Of a stretch of 64,000 nt of DNA, positions 47,210-59,428 are shown piece after piece. The position numbers and the translations under genes are program-made. The DNA lies in NCBI GenBank assembly GCA_000708835.1, contig DF237174.1, forward strand, positions 1-64,000, read 5' to 3'. The notes below the pieces were generated by a model. It was not told the DNA's origin and made no database searches. It worked only from the letters and a program-made list of their open reading frames with translations. Each line of letters opens with the position of its first letter. Position 1 is the first letter of the stretch. Source of the DNA: Klebsormidium nitens. Its lineage: Eukaryota > Streptophyta > Klebsormidiophyceae > Klebsormidiales > Klebsormidiaceae.

Positions 47210-50200
47210 TTATCCTGGGCTACATTCGGCATGCATGACCTGCTCAGGACGCTTGTCAGCTTTCTCGAGCAGTCTCGGGCCTGATAACTTCAAGAACATT
47301 GCCCCAAGCGGTGCGGTGAGGATCACCGAGAGCATCCCTATCGCGAAAACCTGCAGCCACCATGCAACGGGTCAGCATATCGTTGTGACTCGCACAGCAA
47401 GCATTTATTCTACGAAATCTCCTGCAACCCTCAAACATCTGCGTCGAGCCTTCCAGCAGATCGCAACAGGTGGAGAAACGTCCACAGGAAGACGCAACCC
47501 CTTTTCTATCTGGATGTCAACAGTCCAAATACAGGGAATTGTTAGAAGAACGCCTTGCTGCAGATTTACTTTCGGCGGAGCAAATCCCGCTACCGCTTCC
47601 GTCGCAGTTGCTTACCGTCTCCGCATATCCCGTCAGCTTCGGGTCGTTCTTGCCCGCCACCTGCGACAGCGCCTGCGGGGCGAGCGCCGCTTGGACCGTC
47701 GCCTTGGGCAGCCACGCGAGCGCCAGAAACAGCCGCTCCGATGTGTTCAGAGCGGTGCCGACGGTGGATCCGACGGTGACGATTGCACGGGCGATCGCAG
47801 CGACCGGGAGAATGATGACGCCGCGCCACAGGAAGCTCCCCTTGAAGTAGCTGACGTCGATCTGGCTGCCGATGACGCCGAAAAGCAGGGGCTGCGCCAG
47901 AAGCGCCCACGTGTACAGCAGGTAGAGCTTGGGCTTGCTGGAAAGATCGCGACCTGTGAGGAGAAGCAGTGCAACGTTAGTATGGGCAGAGGCGAGCAGT
48001 CCAGACGATCAATAAACGAGCTTGGTTTGGAAGACGACAACTCAGATGACCGATGCAAGCAACCACCGAAAAGTGTGATGCCAATTGCCCTTCAGCAAAA
48101 GACTCTTGCAATCGTCATCAGGCTCAATCCGTTGAAGCTTCGTTTGCGAAATAGGCAACGGGATCAGCGGGACGTAAGCCGAGGGCCTTAGCTGAGCACT
48201 CGCATCTCACCCCATCCCTGTCCTGCAACGGCTCCCAAAAGGACCACTGCCAGTGCTCCCGCTCCGCTGTACTTGATCTTCTGGCCGCCCATGATGCACC
48301 ACAGTCCGAATCCAAGCACGTACGCCGTTCGCATGAGAGCCATCTTGACACCGTCCCCAGGGGGGAGCGGTGGCAGCATCTTTTGGGGCTGGATCTTGTC
48401 CTTGATGGCTTTCAACACCTGTCGGAAAGTGCGTTCATTGAGGAGCTTGAAGAACCGGGATACTTTTATGAATCTTTTCCCCGGATCATTAAGGTGATTG
48501 ATGGGCCAAGACTCTTCTTAAGGCACGTACTAACCCTTCAAGAGCCAAGCAAAGAAGTGGCTCCGACCAGTCAAGAAAACAAGCGCGGTTCGATAAAGGA
48601 GAAGCTTCCCAGCTTGGAAAAGGCTGCCTCAACAGGAAGGGTGCTGTGCGGAGGACGAAGTCGAGGAATTAAGAAGAAATTCTTGTCTTGGCGATGTAAA
48701 CATGGCACCAAGAAGCATCCATGTCTTCTATACATTCCAAAGTCCTAGACGATACTACTCAGACAGACCGGAATATGTCACATTTCGAAGGCAGATCATG
48801 AAGAGTAGAACCCAAGCAGATTTGCAAGCTACCAGATGGCACACGCACCTTTGTTGACCCGGTTTCAACGTCGGACCCTGGGTTGGAAGCTGCGTCAGTG
48901 GGACCAGCCACAGGAGGGGAGCTGGTACTCGTCTTCTGGCGCCGATGTACGGAGTTCCCATTCTCCGTGCGATGTTGACTGGCCCTCCGTTTCAGCATGC
49001 TGTCCTGCCGAGATATCACTCCTGCGCACGAGTCGGGTACCATCCGCTTCAGTGGTCTCAATGCTACTGAGGGCCGCTTTCACCGTGGGCGCTTTTTGGT
49101 TTGTTGCGTCTTCATGCACGGATACGAAGCTTCCCACTCCTCTGATTCTCCAACCTTCGCCAGACGCCCCAAAAGTGATCCTCACTAGAGCTTTGATGAA
49201 TCAGTGGACACGCATGCACCAAGACGGTATGCACGTAACCCCACAGAAGGTCAGACAGGCAAAGGTGACCTCTGCAGAAAAACTTCGTTCCTTAACAACA
49301 AGCAGCACCCATTAGAGGAAGAGCTTGTTTGTGGAAGCGAAGAAAACTCGACACAAGCTTATCCAGCAAAGTCTGAGCGACTTTTGCACCGTGCTGCATA
49401 AATCAGCAAGAAATATGCAGATATTCATGGCGCTGCTCTGACGGTCGATCGATGCGAAACCACGATATAGGAAATAGCAAGATTCAGTGGACAAACCATC
49501 TTTCTGAAAAGCAACCCGTCCTCGTTCGAGCCTCCGTGTCAAACAACTCGACAAAAGGCTTCACTTTGAGGCAGTGATCTCTCACCTGGAGCGCGGCTTC
49601 TTGGAAGCAGCAGAATTGCTCCAAAACCAAGCCCAACGCCGATAGCGATGCCCATGGCGATCTCGATGGGTGCTCGGAAGATGGACATGACCAGTTCCGA
49701 TTTCGAGAAGATGATGTTGTTGAAAACAGCGTTCCCTGCACAGAAGAAATGCAAGGTAATGAACGTGTAGGCTGGAGCGATCGGACTCCTTCAGCAAGTA
49801 ACCTCAAATTCCTTTTTAGCAGCATCTTTGCTCGACCTAACTTTTTACTCTGTGGCTTCCGATCAGCGAATTGACAAACGGAGCAGAGCGTTCCGGATGA
49901 TAATCCGTTAGCAGCCGAGGCAGGCTTGGGCAAGGAGGGGCAGCGTCTTGCACGCAACCAGCAATAGCACGTAGACAAAAGTTTTGAGAACGTTTTCGAA
50001 TGGCTCACCGATAATAACGGAGAGACAATCATCCACAGCGGCTACAGCCAAGACCAGAGATGGGATGCCCTTTGCCACACCGAAGCCTTCATCCTGCAGT
50101 AAAAAGGGTGCAGGATTGGCAGCCTGCTCAAACACTTTCAATTTTAACAAATGAGCTGATTGCCATTTCTCGAGAGAACGAAGCCGTGTCAGAGGTGCGA

Positions 50201-53200
50201 GAAGTCAGGCAGCCTGTCCAACCATTGCACTCTCTTCTCTCGACCTAGCAAGTAAGCATATGCATTAAAACTTGTGCTTGCTGAACAACGTTGGACTTGA
50301 GCATCGAGCACCGACCTGCAACGCGAGCAGCGCCGGCACAACGATGGCTGGTGCCACGCCTGCCACGATGAACCCCGTCATGAAACCCCAAGTCCAAGGG
50401 AGGGAGAAGAGCCAGACAGACATCGCTGCGAGCACGGCCGCTTCCACAACGGTCGGAAAGACGGAGCAGGCGAATGATAGCCACTTCAACCGCATCAGCA
50501 GCTTCACGTCTAGTGCGATTCCGGCCCTGAGGAGAATCGTGCACAGGCCGAACTCGCGAATGAAGGCCGAGACTTCGTGAGGGATAACACGTCCCGCTTT
50601 GACGCCTGCACAGAGCGAATGGACAAGCGTTGCAACTTCTTGGGGATGAAATTGATGAGGGCAAGGAAACAGGTTTGCAGATACAAAGTGTAACAGAACG
50701 TCACCGTGAAAATTGGGGCCAGCCGCATATTGAATGCATATCTATAGTCAAAAGCCACCTGCCAATGCAGTGGCATCTAGTTAGTGCTCGAAGCCTTGAA
50801 GTTGGTACTTACCGGGAATGTAGCGACAAATGAATCCAGCAATGAGCATCCCGACCAAACTGCATGGCAAGCGTACCAAAATCAACAGAGGCATTGACGT
50901 CACGTAAGTAGCTACTAAGTCCCCAAAGCTTTCCAGATCGAGAAGATCTGAGCAAGAGGGAATGTATCAGACCGAAGCAGGGGTGATCATATCAGTGACA
51001 CTCATCTGCAACACTTTGTAACTGCAAGCTTGCGAGCGGTTATCCAGGTCAAAAGGTCCAGTCAAGGTCATTCTGATCGTACATAATGCTAGACAGCCAG
51101 ACAACCAAGAGATCGCTTTATAGAATGGAGCAGCCTGGATATCACTTACGGATGCGTTCCAACTCTCGCTGCCAATTCCCCAAACACAACAGTTGCCAGG
51201 TAGACAACGACTAGAGAGAAAACGGCCTCGTCAGGAGCAGCTGCATGGCCGATTGCCAGCCAGAGGCAGCAGAGGAGGACACCAGAAAGTACGGCCAGGG
51301 TCAATAGGGCCTGTAGACAGCCAAGGCAGATGAATTAGCAGGAAAGTGAAGCTTACTTCAAAGATCATTACTGCAGAAGCTGACGAAGTATGGATCGGGC
51401 AGTGTGACTGAACCAAAAGCAGAGCCTCTTGAGAAGCCAAAATGAGATTCAGTACATGCACTGCATGAAGATTCGCAACTTAGTGCAGGGTGTCGATGCT
51501 TGTCAGAAGTTGGTCCTGAACTGACTTGCCTCGAGTTGAGCTGCCAGTTGAGAGTGTGGCTGAAGGAACTTCCTCCACACTCGTTTCAGTGCGGGTAGCT
51601 TTTCATGTCGAGGTACTTCAGCCTGTACATGACGCATCATGATCAACGAATTTAGAGCAGCACTGTGAACGAATGCAGGTTCCTCACTTTGTAACACTGT
51701 TCACTGTCTGAGAAAGAGAGGCTCCAGATCCTATGTATACTCAAGAAGCCTTCACAACAAACACATGAGGTGCAAGTTTCAAAACTAGTGCACCAATCAT
51801 GAGCTTTCCAGGACCTTCGAATCCCAGTCAAAAACCAAAGCAAGGCTGAGGTATCTTGTCGATTACCAAGCCCTTGAAAAGTTGAAAGGGAGTCGACCTT
51901 GATAAGATTGACTTCTTGCCTGCTTTGTCTTCCTGTTTTGCTCTTCCCTCGGTTCACCAGCCTGGCCATTCACCGTCTGCAACAAATGCACAATTGGATG
52001 AATCAGCTTGGTTCCCCTTCTGTTTCTGATTAAGGAAGTTCATCAAAAGCACCTCTTACATTGTCATCAAGGCCGCCTTGCTTGTTCTTGCCATTTCTGG
52101 GTACAATTACGCTCACTCACAGGTCAATGACGACTGGCAGAGTGGGCTCAACACCACTGGACCTCAGAGATGGATCTTCGACCGGATAATTGTCATAGGT
52201 GCCGAGCCGCTTCGGATCTGCAAAGTACTATGGAGAGTCTTGAGTAAATGCAATACCAAGATTGGACATACTTGTTGGTGCTCCATGCACAGACTACCTT
52301 TCGAGTTCCTTATCAACCCCTTCACAGAAACTTCTGAACGATATGATTCCACCAATACAAGAGGCGATCAAGCCAATGAAAGCAGGTCCAGTTTCCTAAC
52401 ACAACCATGTAGTGAAGCAGTAATCTTACCTGGTATGGTTGTGGCAAGCTCTTCATTCAAAGCTTGTGCAATCGCCACATCTATGATCGCTGGCGCCCTG
52501 GATGTTACTTTTCGCGCTAAGCTTGCATGACTCTCCAAACCACGAGCTTGCACATGCGCCTCAGCCCTGTCTTGCACATGGCGCTCAACCACCAGGTCCA
52601 GAAAATCTGAATTGAACACGTTGGAGCGCAGACTGGCTGAGAGCAGTGTTGGAAACTGCTCTGCAGCAACATCGTCGTCGCTTGGACTGGCCATCTGCAG
52701 ATTGAATGCATATGATCAATCCTGCGGAGAACCAGCTTGGATCTGCAAAATCTTAGAATGGAACATGAGGCCTCTCAAACTTAAGGGCTGATTGAGCTAG
52801 AAAAACAGGAGTAAGACATGGAAGCAAAAGTGAGCCATCCAAGCTGGGATGCAAAAACTTTGCTTCTAAGACTGAGCTTGTTGATGACAAATCGATAAGA
52901 AAAGCTTCAGCCATACGCGATTGACTGGTTTTTCAAAGAAAGCACAACTGAGCTACTAGCTCAGCATTCAATTGGAAATTGACGGGAATGTCTTCTCGGG
53001 CTGAACAATTGGCAAGAGCTCAAACTCACCTGTTGGCCGCTAAGAGTCGGTAGAAACTCCGGATTGAAGACATTAGCTCGCAATGTTGCTCCAAGCAGTG
53101 CACCTTGAGTACTCTGGTAGCTGTCCGAAGGAAAGTCCTCCTCGGGTCCAGGAGAAGTGGAATCTGAGCTATCCCCATCAGGCTGCCTGCTGGAACCGCC

Positions 53201-53260
53201 TCCTCCCTGGGAAATCCCTGCTTCAAACTCCTGGTCGTCGATTGGCTCCTTCTTATCCAT
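47210..53260 (-). CDS. NHA (SLC9B)-type Na+/H+ antiporter
   Basis: Minus-strand exons found: 53030-53260, 52430-52694, 52121-52217, 51920-51961, 51530-51662, 51150-51310, 50813-50859, 50316-50605, 50009-50093, 49586-49735, 48211-48418, 47616-47953 and 47210-47350. One further exon, length 2 mod 3, is needed between 49586 and 48418; 49084-49184 fits frame and length but has a weak GTGAAA donor. About 730 residues plus that exon. The first 220 residues are a hydrophilic cytosolic region. Family motifs: VSAFIREFGLCTILLRAGIAL, GFMTGFIVAGVAPAIVVPALLALQ, the paired aspartates in LAVAAVDDCLSVI (transport site of NHA2), LLAQPLLFGVIGSQID, LFLALAWLPKATVQAAL. These exchange Na+ or Li+ for protons across membranes. 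Two introns use GC donors (after 51920 and 51530). Exons 1 and 2 share a duplicated LR-NVFN-FL segment. Confidence 0.83.
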
Positions 53261-54179
53261 GTTTTACAATTTGTAGCTCGGAGGGATCACCGAAGCAGCT
53301 CAGATCAGCATTCACCGTGCACAGCATTCGCCAGGAACCACGCAAGCAAATGGAGTCCCCAAGCCAACACGCGCCAAGTGGGAAGTGAAACAACTCTGCA
53401 TCAATTGACGCGGTCCTGCGTGCTTCCAAGTCTCGTTATACACAGCCCTTGAAGGTTTTTTGGTCAGCAGGAATCAAGCAGGGCGCAAAGCGGCGTGCCT
53501 CTTTCAATTGCAGCAGAAGCCAAGTGCTGATGTTGACACCTCCCATCATAGCACTACGTTTATAGACGCTGTCAGAGTCATGCAGACTGGCCAGCCTGGT
53601 GACTGCAATGGCATTCATGCAGAAGAGAAGCAGCGCCCCATTTCGGAAGTTGGCGCTGCATTGCATGCTAAATGTTGGCATTTTAAGTGTATAGGACTGT
53701 CCCAACTTGACCCTTATAATATAGGTAATAATTAATATGAAGTCATGCAGACGTACATACTACAGTTGCCAGGAGCTGTTAAAATCAGGGTCCCAGACAG
53801 AGAGAGAATTATTGACGCTGACTCGTATAACCCCGGTGTGCCACAGCTCAGAATCTGAGCCCATATGCCCACACATGCCCATTCGCCAAGACCGCACGTT
53901 CGAATATTACTACCACTGGCATTAATTGCTTGCCCGTCACATACTGGTCAAATTCGAGCGAAGCGAAACCCTAAAAGCTCCTCGTATGTCAACTTCCAAG
54001 TTCAACTTCAAGTTCAAGTCCTGCCTGCTGTGCAGCCTACCGTAGATGCTGCATGACAGCAGATTCCTTGGTCAGCGAAGCGAACACGACAACAGAGTTG
54101 AGATGGCGCCCTGGTTGCTTGTCCATTCCTTCTTCGCCAGCTCGTCTCGACTTCTCTGAGTTGATTAGCAGTTTGCAAC
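53261..54179. promoter_or_regulatory. Divergent intergenic region, NHA / MFS
   Basis: About 920 bases between two start codons on opposite strands. No gene is visible. CTTATAATATAGG near 53713 is TATA-like but far from both starts. Confidence 0.45.
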
Positions 54180-57100
54180 ATGGTAGAGAGCAAGAGTGAA
54201 AGCTCTTCACTGCCACGGGGCCCGATTCTTGCCCTGGCGGGGGTGTTCATGACAAATGCTCTCTCCAGTACGGTTTTGCTGCCGTTTGCAGCTTTCATGG
54301 TAAGTTTTATGGGTTTCTTACGGGCTCTGTTTTTGACTTGAAAGTGAAGCATATTCTGTTCGCAGCATCATCTGCTTCGATAAGATTGTCAATCAGGCCT
54401 CCTTCCAGAGTTTGGCCATGCAGATTGAGAGGAAAGTTTCAACTTTTCCTCTTTTGTTTTCCCCCGCAGGTCGACAGTTTCCATGTCACTGACAACAGAG
54501 ACAAGCTGGGCTACTATGCTGGCTTCCTTGCCAGCAGCTTCAGTTTTGGTCTCCTATGCTCCAGCATCTTTTGGGGGTGAGCGAACACCTTGCTCGGCGG
54601 AAAAGAGCAGGGGCCGCCACCGTAATAGTACTTGGATTTGTGTCCTTGATCTCTTTAAATGTTGCACGTTATAGATAGCCTGAAGTCAAAGTGCTACGTA
54701 GAAGCTGCGCCCCGCTAATATCAATCGCCAGCAGCTTGATCTGAATGCTTCTCACCCTCTAAAAAATTCCCAAACTCTACCACTGATGTATCTTTCTGGC
54801 TGTGAGAACAGAGAGGTTTCTTTTGGACATGGGACGTATCCTGCTTTTGACTTTCTACTCCGCTGCGGCTGGAAGAGGAACTTTCCCTTGGACATGCTCA
54901 GTATGTCTGTGTGATGAACCATCATGCACATGAAGTCACCAGCTGTAAAGCACAAAGTTGTAGCTTGTCGTTAGACCCCCCTGTTCCGGAATCCAGACCT
55001 GATGATTTGTTATTCGTTCTGCAGGATCCTCTCTGATCGCATAGGCAGGCGCCCGGTCCTCCTCTTCGGACTGGCCACCAACTTTGTCTGCGCTCTCTCT
55101 TTTGGCTTTGCGACAAGCTTTCGGATGGCAATCTTGACACGGTTTTTTAACGGGCTGCTGACGGGAGTGAGCGGGGTGGGGAAAACGTGAGCCAACGGTC
55201 CTCGCACTTTTTCACTGGCGTCACGGGTCCCCCAAGTCTGGTAATTGAGTCCATTCAGATGTGTTCATCTGTGGCACTGAAATGAAATCACTTAATCAAC
55301 GCGCAGAATTTGCAGGGTGCTGGTCTGACTTATGTGCGGTCATAGTCCCTGGATTGAGGATTTGCAGGCATCAAGATGCCTGAAGGAAATTTTGAATCTT
55401 CATGGGATCTTCTTCTGAGTAGCCTCTTGTTGTCTGTATGCAGGGCTGTTTCAGAGATCACCAACTCGAGCAATCAAGCAGCAGGGTGAGTCAAAACTTC
55501 GATTGAGGCCTAACGGTCTTACGGTCAGGTTTTCTCTCTTAGCAGGTCGTGGCAGATAAACGTTTATGAGTGCACGGTCAGGTTTTCTCTCTTAGCAGGT
55601 CGTGGCAGATAAACGTTTTATGAGTGCAAGGTCTGTGCGGAGATGGGGCCAGGTCTTCTGGTCGTGTATGCAAGGTCGAATCAGCAGAGACCTGTTTCTC
55701 CAGTCTTTTGCACAGAACCTTATCTGTGGAAGCGATTCCGCATCTAAGCTTCTCAAGCACCATTGACGAAGTTGTGAAGCCCAAGCCTTAGACAGCACGA
55801 TCAGAGCAACAGCGTTTGACAGAACTTTTGACCGTAAGATCTTGCAATCCAGGGCATGGCATGGCATGGCCTGCCGTTTTCGGTACTCCTTGGACAACAA
55901 ATCGTGGCAGCGTCTGCTCAATGTGAAATGACGACGAACAGAGAGGAACGCGAAGGGGAAACTGCAAAATGCGTAAGGAAGGTTCCCTTCCTAGAAGAAA
56001 TCGAGAGGACAAATCTAACACCTTCCTGTCACAGGTTTTCTGTCATTGGCGTCTGCTGGGGCATCGGGCTCCTTTTCGGGCCGGCCCTCGGGGGTTTCCT
56101 CTGCCAGCCCGTTGACAAGTACCCCTTCATCCCAATCTTCCATAAGGGATCCCTCTTCGACCAATTCCCATACGCTTTACCATGCATGGTCCTGGCGGCT
56201 CTGACGGCGGTCGGGTTTCTGATCGTGTTCCGCTATCTGCCCGAGACGAAAGGCCTGGCGAAGGCTGCCGAGGAAGAAGCAAGCGCAGACGAGGGGAGAA
56301 GTTTGGTGCCTATGCCTCCGGGGCAGGACTCGCATGAGCGGAAACGGTTTCTTGAGGGGGGCCCTGGGGCGGAATCTGAGGGGGGGAACGTGTGGAGCTC
56401 GGCAGAGCTGGGGGAAAGGGTTCAAATGGTGGATGGTACGGCAAGCGGAGATTACCCGGTTGTGGGTGATCTGAGTGAAGGGGCACGAAAGCCGGAAGGA
56501 AAGCGACGGTGCCGCCAACTTTTGGAACTAGGGGGCTCAGGAAGATTGTTGGAGACCGACGGGATTGATACTTGTTTGCTGCGAGAAGGGAGTGGGAGCG
56601 ACTATCAGTCAAAGTCTAGGAGAGCCAGTTTTGAGGTGACGGCGCTAGCAGTGGAATCTGCGGGGGTTGGCTTGCAGGGAGTAGGAAGAGTAACCCCGAG
56701 CCACGATCAGCGGACGTATAACGTGTTTAGACCTAGTGAAAGCGAGCGGGCTTTGGAGGAGGGAATGGTGGAAGAGTCCTTGCAGAGAGTTGGGAGCAAG
56801 AAGGGCGGAGTTTTGTCGAGTTTGCGGGGTTGGCTAGTCGGGAAAAAGAGCAGGCAACCAGAGTATAAGCGCTTGGATTCGCATGTGGTTGTGGGCTCGG
56901 ACAGCGAAGCCGAGGATGATCCCCCGGGTCCCAGCGCCCTTTCAAAGCTCCTCGCTCCCCGTAAGAAATCTACAGATGAGCGGGGGTCGCTCATGCGAGC
57001 GATGTGCGAAAAGGAGATCCTGGTCTGCCTGATTATCTACTGTATGTTGTCGTTCACGTTTGGGGCGTTCGATGAGGTCTTCCCGCTGTGGAGCCTCAGC

Positions 57101-59428
57101 GATTGGCACTCTGGGGGGCTGAACTTCGGGACGAACAACGTGGGCATGGCGCAGACCGCGGGCGGTGTCGCACTGATTCCTTTTCAGGTGAGCAAATGCA
57201 TACACAATTTTCTGATAGGAATCCAAGCTAGCAAAAGCTTTTTGAGATTTTCTCCGACAGTGGAGGTCAGCAAAGGCGCACAGAGGCGTTTGTCCGAAAC
57301 CTAGGTAACATTTAGAGGATGTTGTCCAGTAATCCAGGTTAGCAAAGGAATATAGACACTTCGGTCCGATAACCCAGGCTAGCAAGGGCGTGTAGAGAGT
57401 CCTGCCCAAACTTTTGTTCTCCTTTGGCGCATAGCTTTTCAGAGTCTAGAGTTGTTCAGGTGAGCAAGGGTTTTGGAAGGTCTGACACCAAGAGTCTTTC
57501 TTGTTTGCTAGGCTTCAGAATGAGTAGGCATCAATGTTTAGGCGTTTCGCTCCTCTTGTCGCTCCTCTTCCCGTTTGCTTTTCGGTTTTTCGATGCACGC
57601 CCTGAATATAGCCGCTGTGACGTGCAGACTTTCTGAGCTCTTATCTGCCTTTGATTACGGAATCGCGCTTCATTTACAGTCGCTGCCTCGCTTCGTTTGC
57701 AGTCAAATTACTGTCCACGCTTCCTGCCTGCATCTCAGCTTTGAGATCTTCGTCGTCCGGAAGTTTTGAAACGACGAATTGACAAATACCTGACTTCGAG
57801 GCACCGCCTCAGCAAGCCGCCTCGAAACTCAGGATTGGGACGCTCATGAGTTGTGATGCGGCACCTTGCCAAGCCACATTGATCGCACAAATTTCTCATC
57901 TTGGGTTGCCAAACAGCAGAGTCAGCATGAGAACATAGCGACACGGCGGCTCGTAAAGAAAGCCCGCATAGCCCTATCCTTTTAGATCATGTAGAATCAC
58001 GGAACGATCAAGGGTTCTGCTTGCCTGACGAACTCATCGCAATCTAATTACCCAAGTCTCTCCCTCACGTGTCTTTCCAACTTATGAGATCTCGGAAACA
58101 GTCGTCCGGCACAATCTGAGTAGAATCCGTCTCTTTTTTGCTGCAGCTGTTCGTATACCCGTGGCTGGCCAAGCAGGTGGGGCCGCTGAACACCATGCGC
58201 ATTGGCATGGGCACCGGCGTCCTGCTCGCGTTGTTTCCGCTCATCCGGGTCGCCGGACACAACCGGACGCTCGTACAGGTGGCGGCCAGTGGCGCCATGA
58301 TGGTCCGCAGGTGGGCGGACCGTCCGACATTCGTCCCTCACAATCTAGTTCGTTTTTTGAGCTGGCCGTTTTAGCAGACTCTCTTTGGCTTTGGTCGATG
58401 GCGTTTTCGGCGATTGAAAAGGAGTGCGATGGATAAAGTCTGTCCTTTACCAGAAGTTTCAATCGCGACCCTCGACTTGCGGCGTTGTCAACTCGCCGCT
58501 GTTCTGACCAATTTGTGTCCGGTTTTTTCAGCCCGCGTCGCTATACCAGGAGTCCGTTTGTGCTTATTACAGCTCCTTGTTCAGTCTCCAAATTTTCCCG
58601 TTTGTCTTCCCGTTTCGACCAGCCACAGTCGGCTTGTTATGGCACCCTAGTCGTGCTTAAAAAGACCTGGAAACCATGCAAGCTTGTTGGAGAAGAGGAT
58701 TGAGATCGTTTGACGTGTTGAGGCCTGCTTTCACAAGGACCGCTGAAGTACCGTTCGTGGAGTTGTACCCTTTTCTGACAAGCGGTCGACCCCGGACATG
58801 CGTTACATGCCTCTGTGAGCCCTATGGTTCGCAGATTGATCATCAAACGGCCAAAGACTGTGCTTTTACGCCTTTTGTTCAAGGAACTTAGTTAAGGGCG
58901 TATCACGTTTATCTCCCCCGCGTGCTTTCGTGGCAGGTGTCACTTTGCTTCTGTGGCGACAACCCAGATTATTCGTCCTTGAGATGCACACTCTCATTAA
59001 GGTAACTTCTGGTCTGAAGTAACCGAGGGTGACTTCATTATTGACGCTCGGGCAGAGGTCAAACTCAGCCGAGCTAGGTGACCGCTGATTTGACAACAGA
59101 CAATTATAAACCCTGCCTTTCTGTTGCGTGCAGCGTCTCCTCGCTCTGCATCTTCACGTCCATCTTCATCCTCCTTACCAACGCCGTCAGCGATCCGCAG
59201 CACCTGGGCGGCATGAACGGAGTCGCGGCTTCCGCTGCCGCTGTGAGCCGGGCCGTTGGGCCCACTGTGGGCGGGTCCGTGTTTGCCTGGAGCGTCGGCC
59301 AGCACGGGATATTCCCACTCGATTACCACCTCGCGTTTGTGAGCACAGGCGCAATTTTGACCGCAACGCTAGTTGTCTCCATACTCCTGCCAAGTACCAT
59401 TAACGAGCGGAAATTTGTAACGGGTTGA
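54180..59428 (+). CDS. ZIFL-type MFS transporter
   Basis: Seven exons: 54180-54299, 54470-54576, 55025-55186, 55444-55485, 56035-57187, 58147-58310 and 59134-59428; phases agree; 680 residues. MFS motif A is ILSDRIGRRPVLLFG in the TM2-TM3 loop; VCWGIGLLFGPALGGFL is the TM5 motif C-like segment, as in the plant ZINC-INDUCED FACILITATOR-LIKE / TCR (DHA1) group. About 12 helices are expected, the last including VGGSVFAWSVG and ILTATLVVSILLP. The group exports zinc chelators, potassium or auxin-related substrates at the tonoplast or plasma membrane; the substrate here is unknown. Odd: a hydrophilic central loop of about 255 residues (about 215-470, within exon 5), much longer than usual, rich in Gly, Ser, Glu and Arg. 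Intron 4 holds a tandem duplication and intron 5 a series of donor-like repeats. Confidence 0.85.
55521..55627 (+). repeat. 53-base tandem duplication
   Basis: Two copies (55521-55573 and 55574-55627), each beginning ACGGTCAGGTTTTCTCTCTT and containing TTAGCAGGTCGTGGCAG, differ by a single T. They lie in intron 4 of the MFS gene just after the exon 4 donor, and contain acceptor-like and donor-like bases. Confidence 0.9.
57182..57480 (+). repeat. Degenerate repeats of a splice-donor segment
   Basis: From the true exon 5 donor (TTCAGGTGAGCAAATG) onward, intron 5 repeats variants of an AGGTNAGCAAAGG core at about 57225, 57265, 57343, 57387 and 57459, each followed by a similar AGA-rich, TCC-containing tail. 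The last copy, TTCAGGTGAGCAAGGG, is a near-perfect duplicate of the real donor. Spacing is about 40-80 bases. Confidence 0.65.

Noticed and set aside
47235-48191. 318-codon plus-strand frame
   Set aside because: It is antisense to two NHA exons whose minus-strand translation gives clear transporter motifs.
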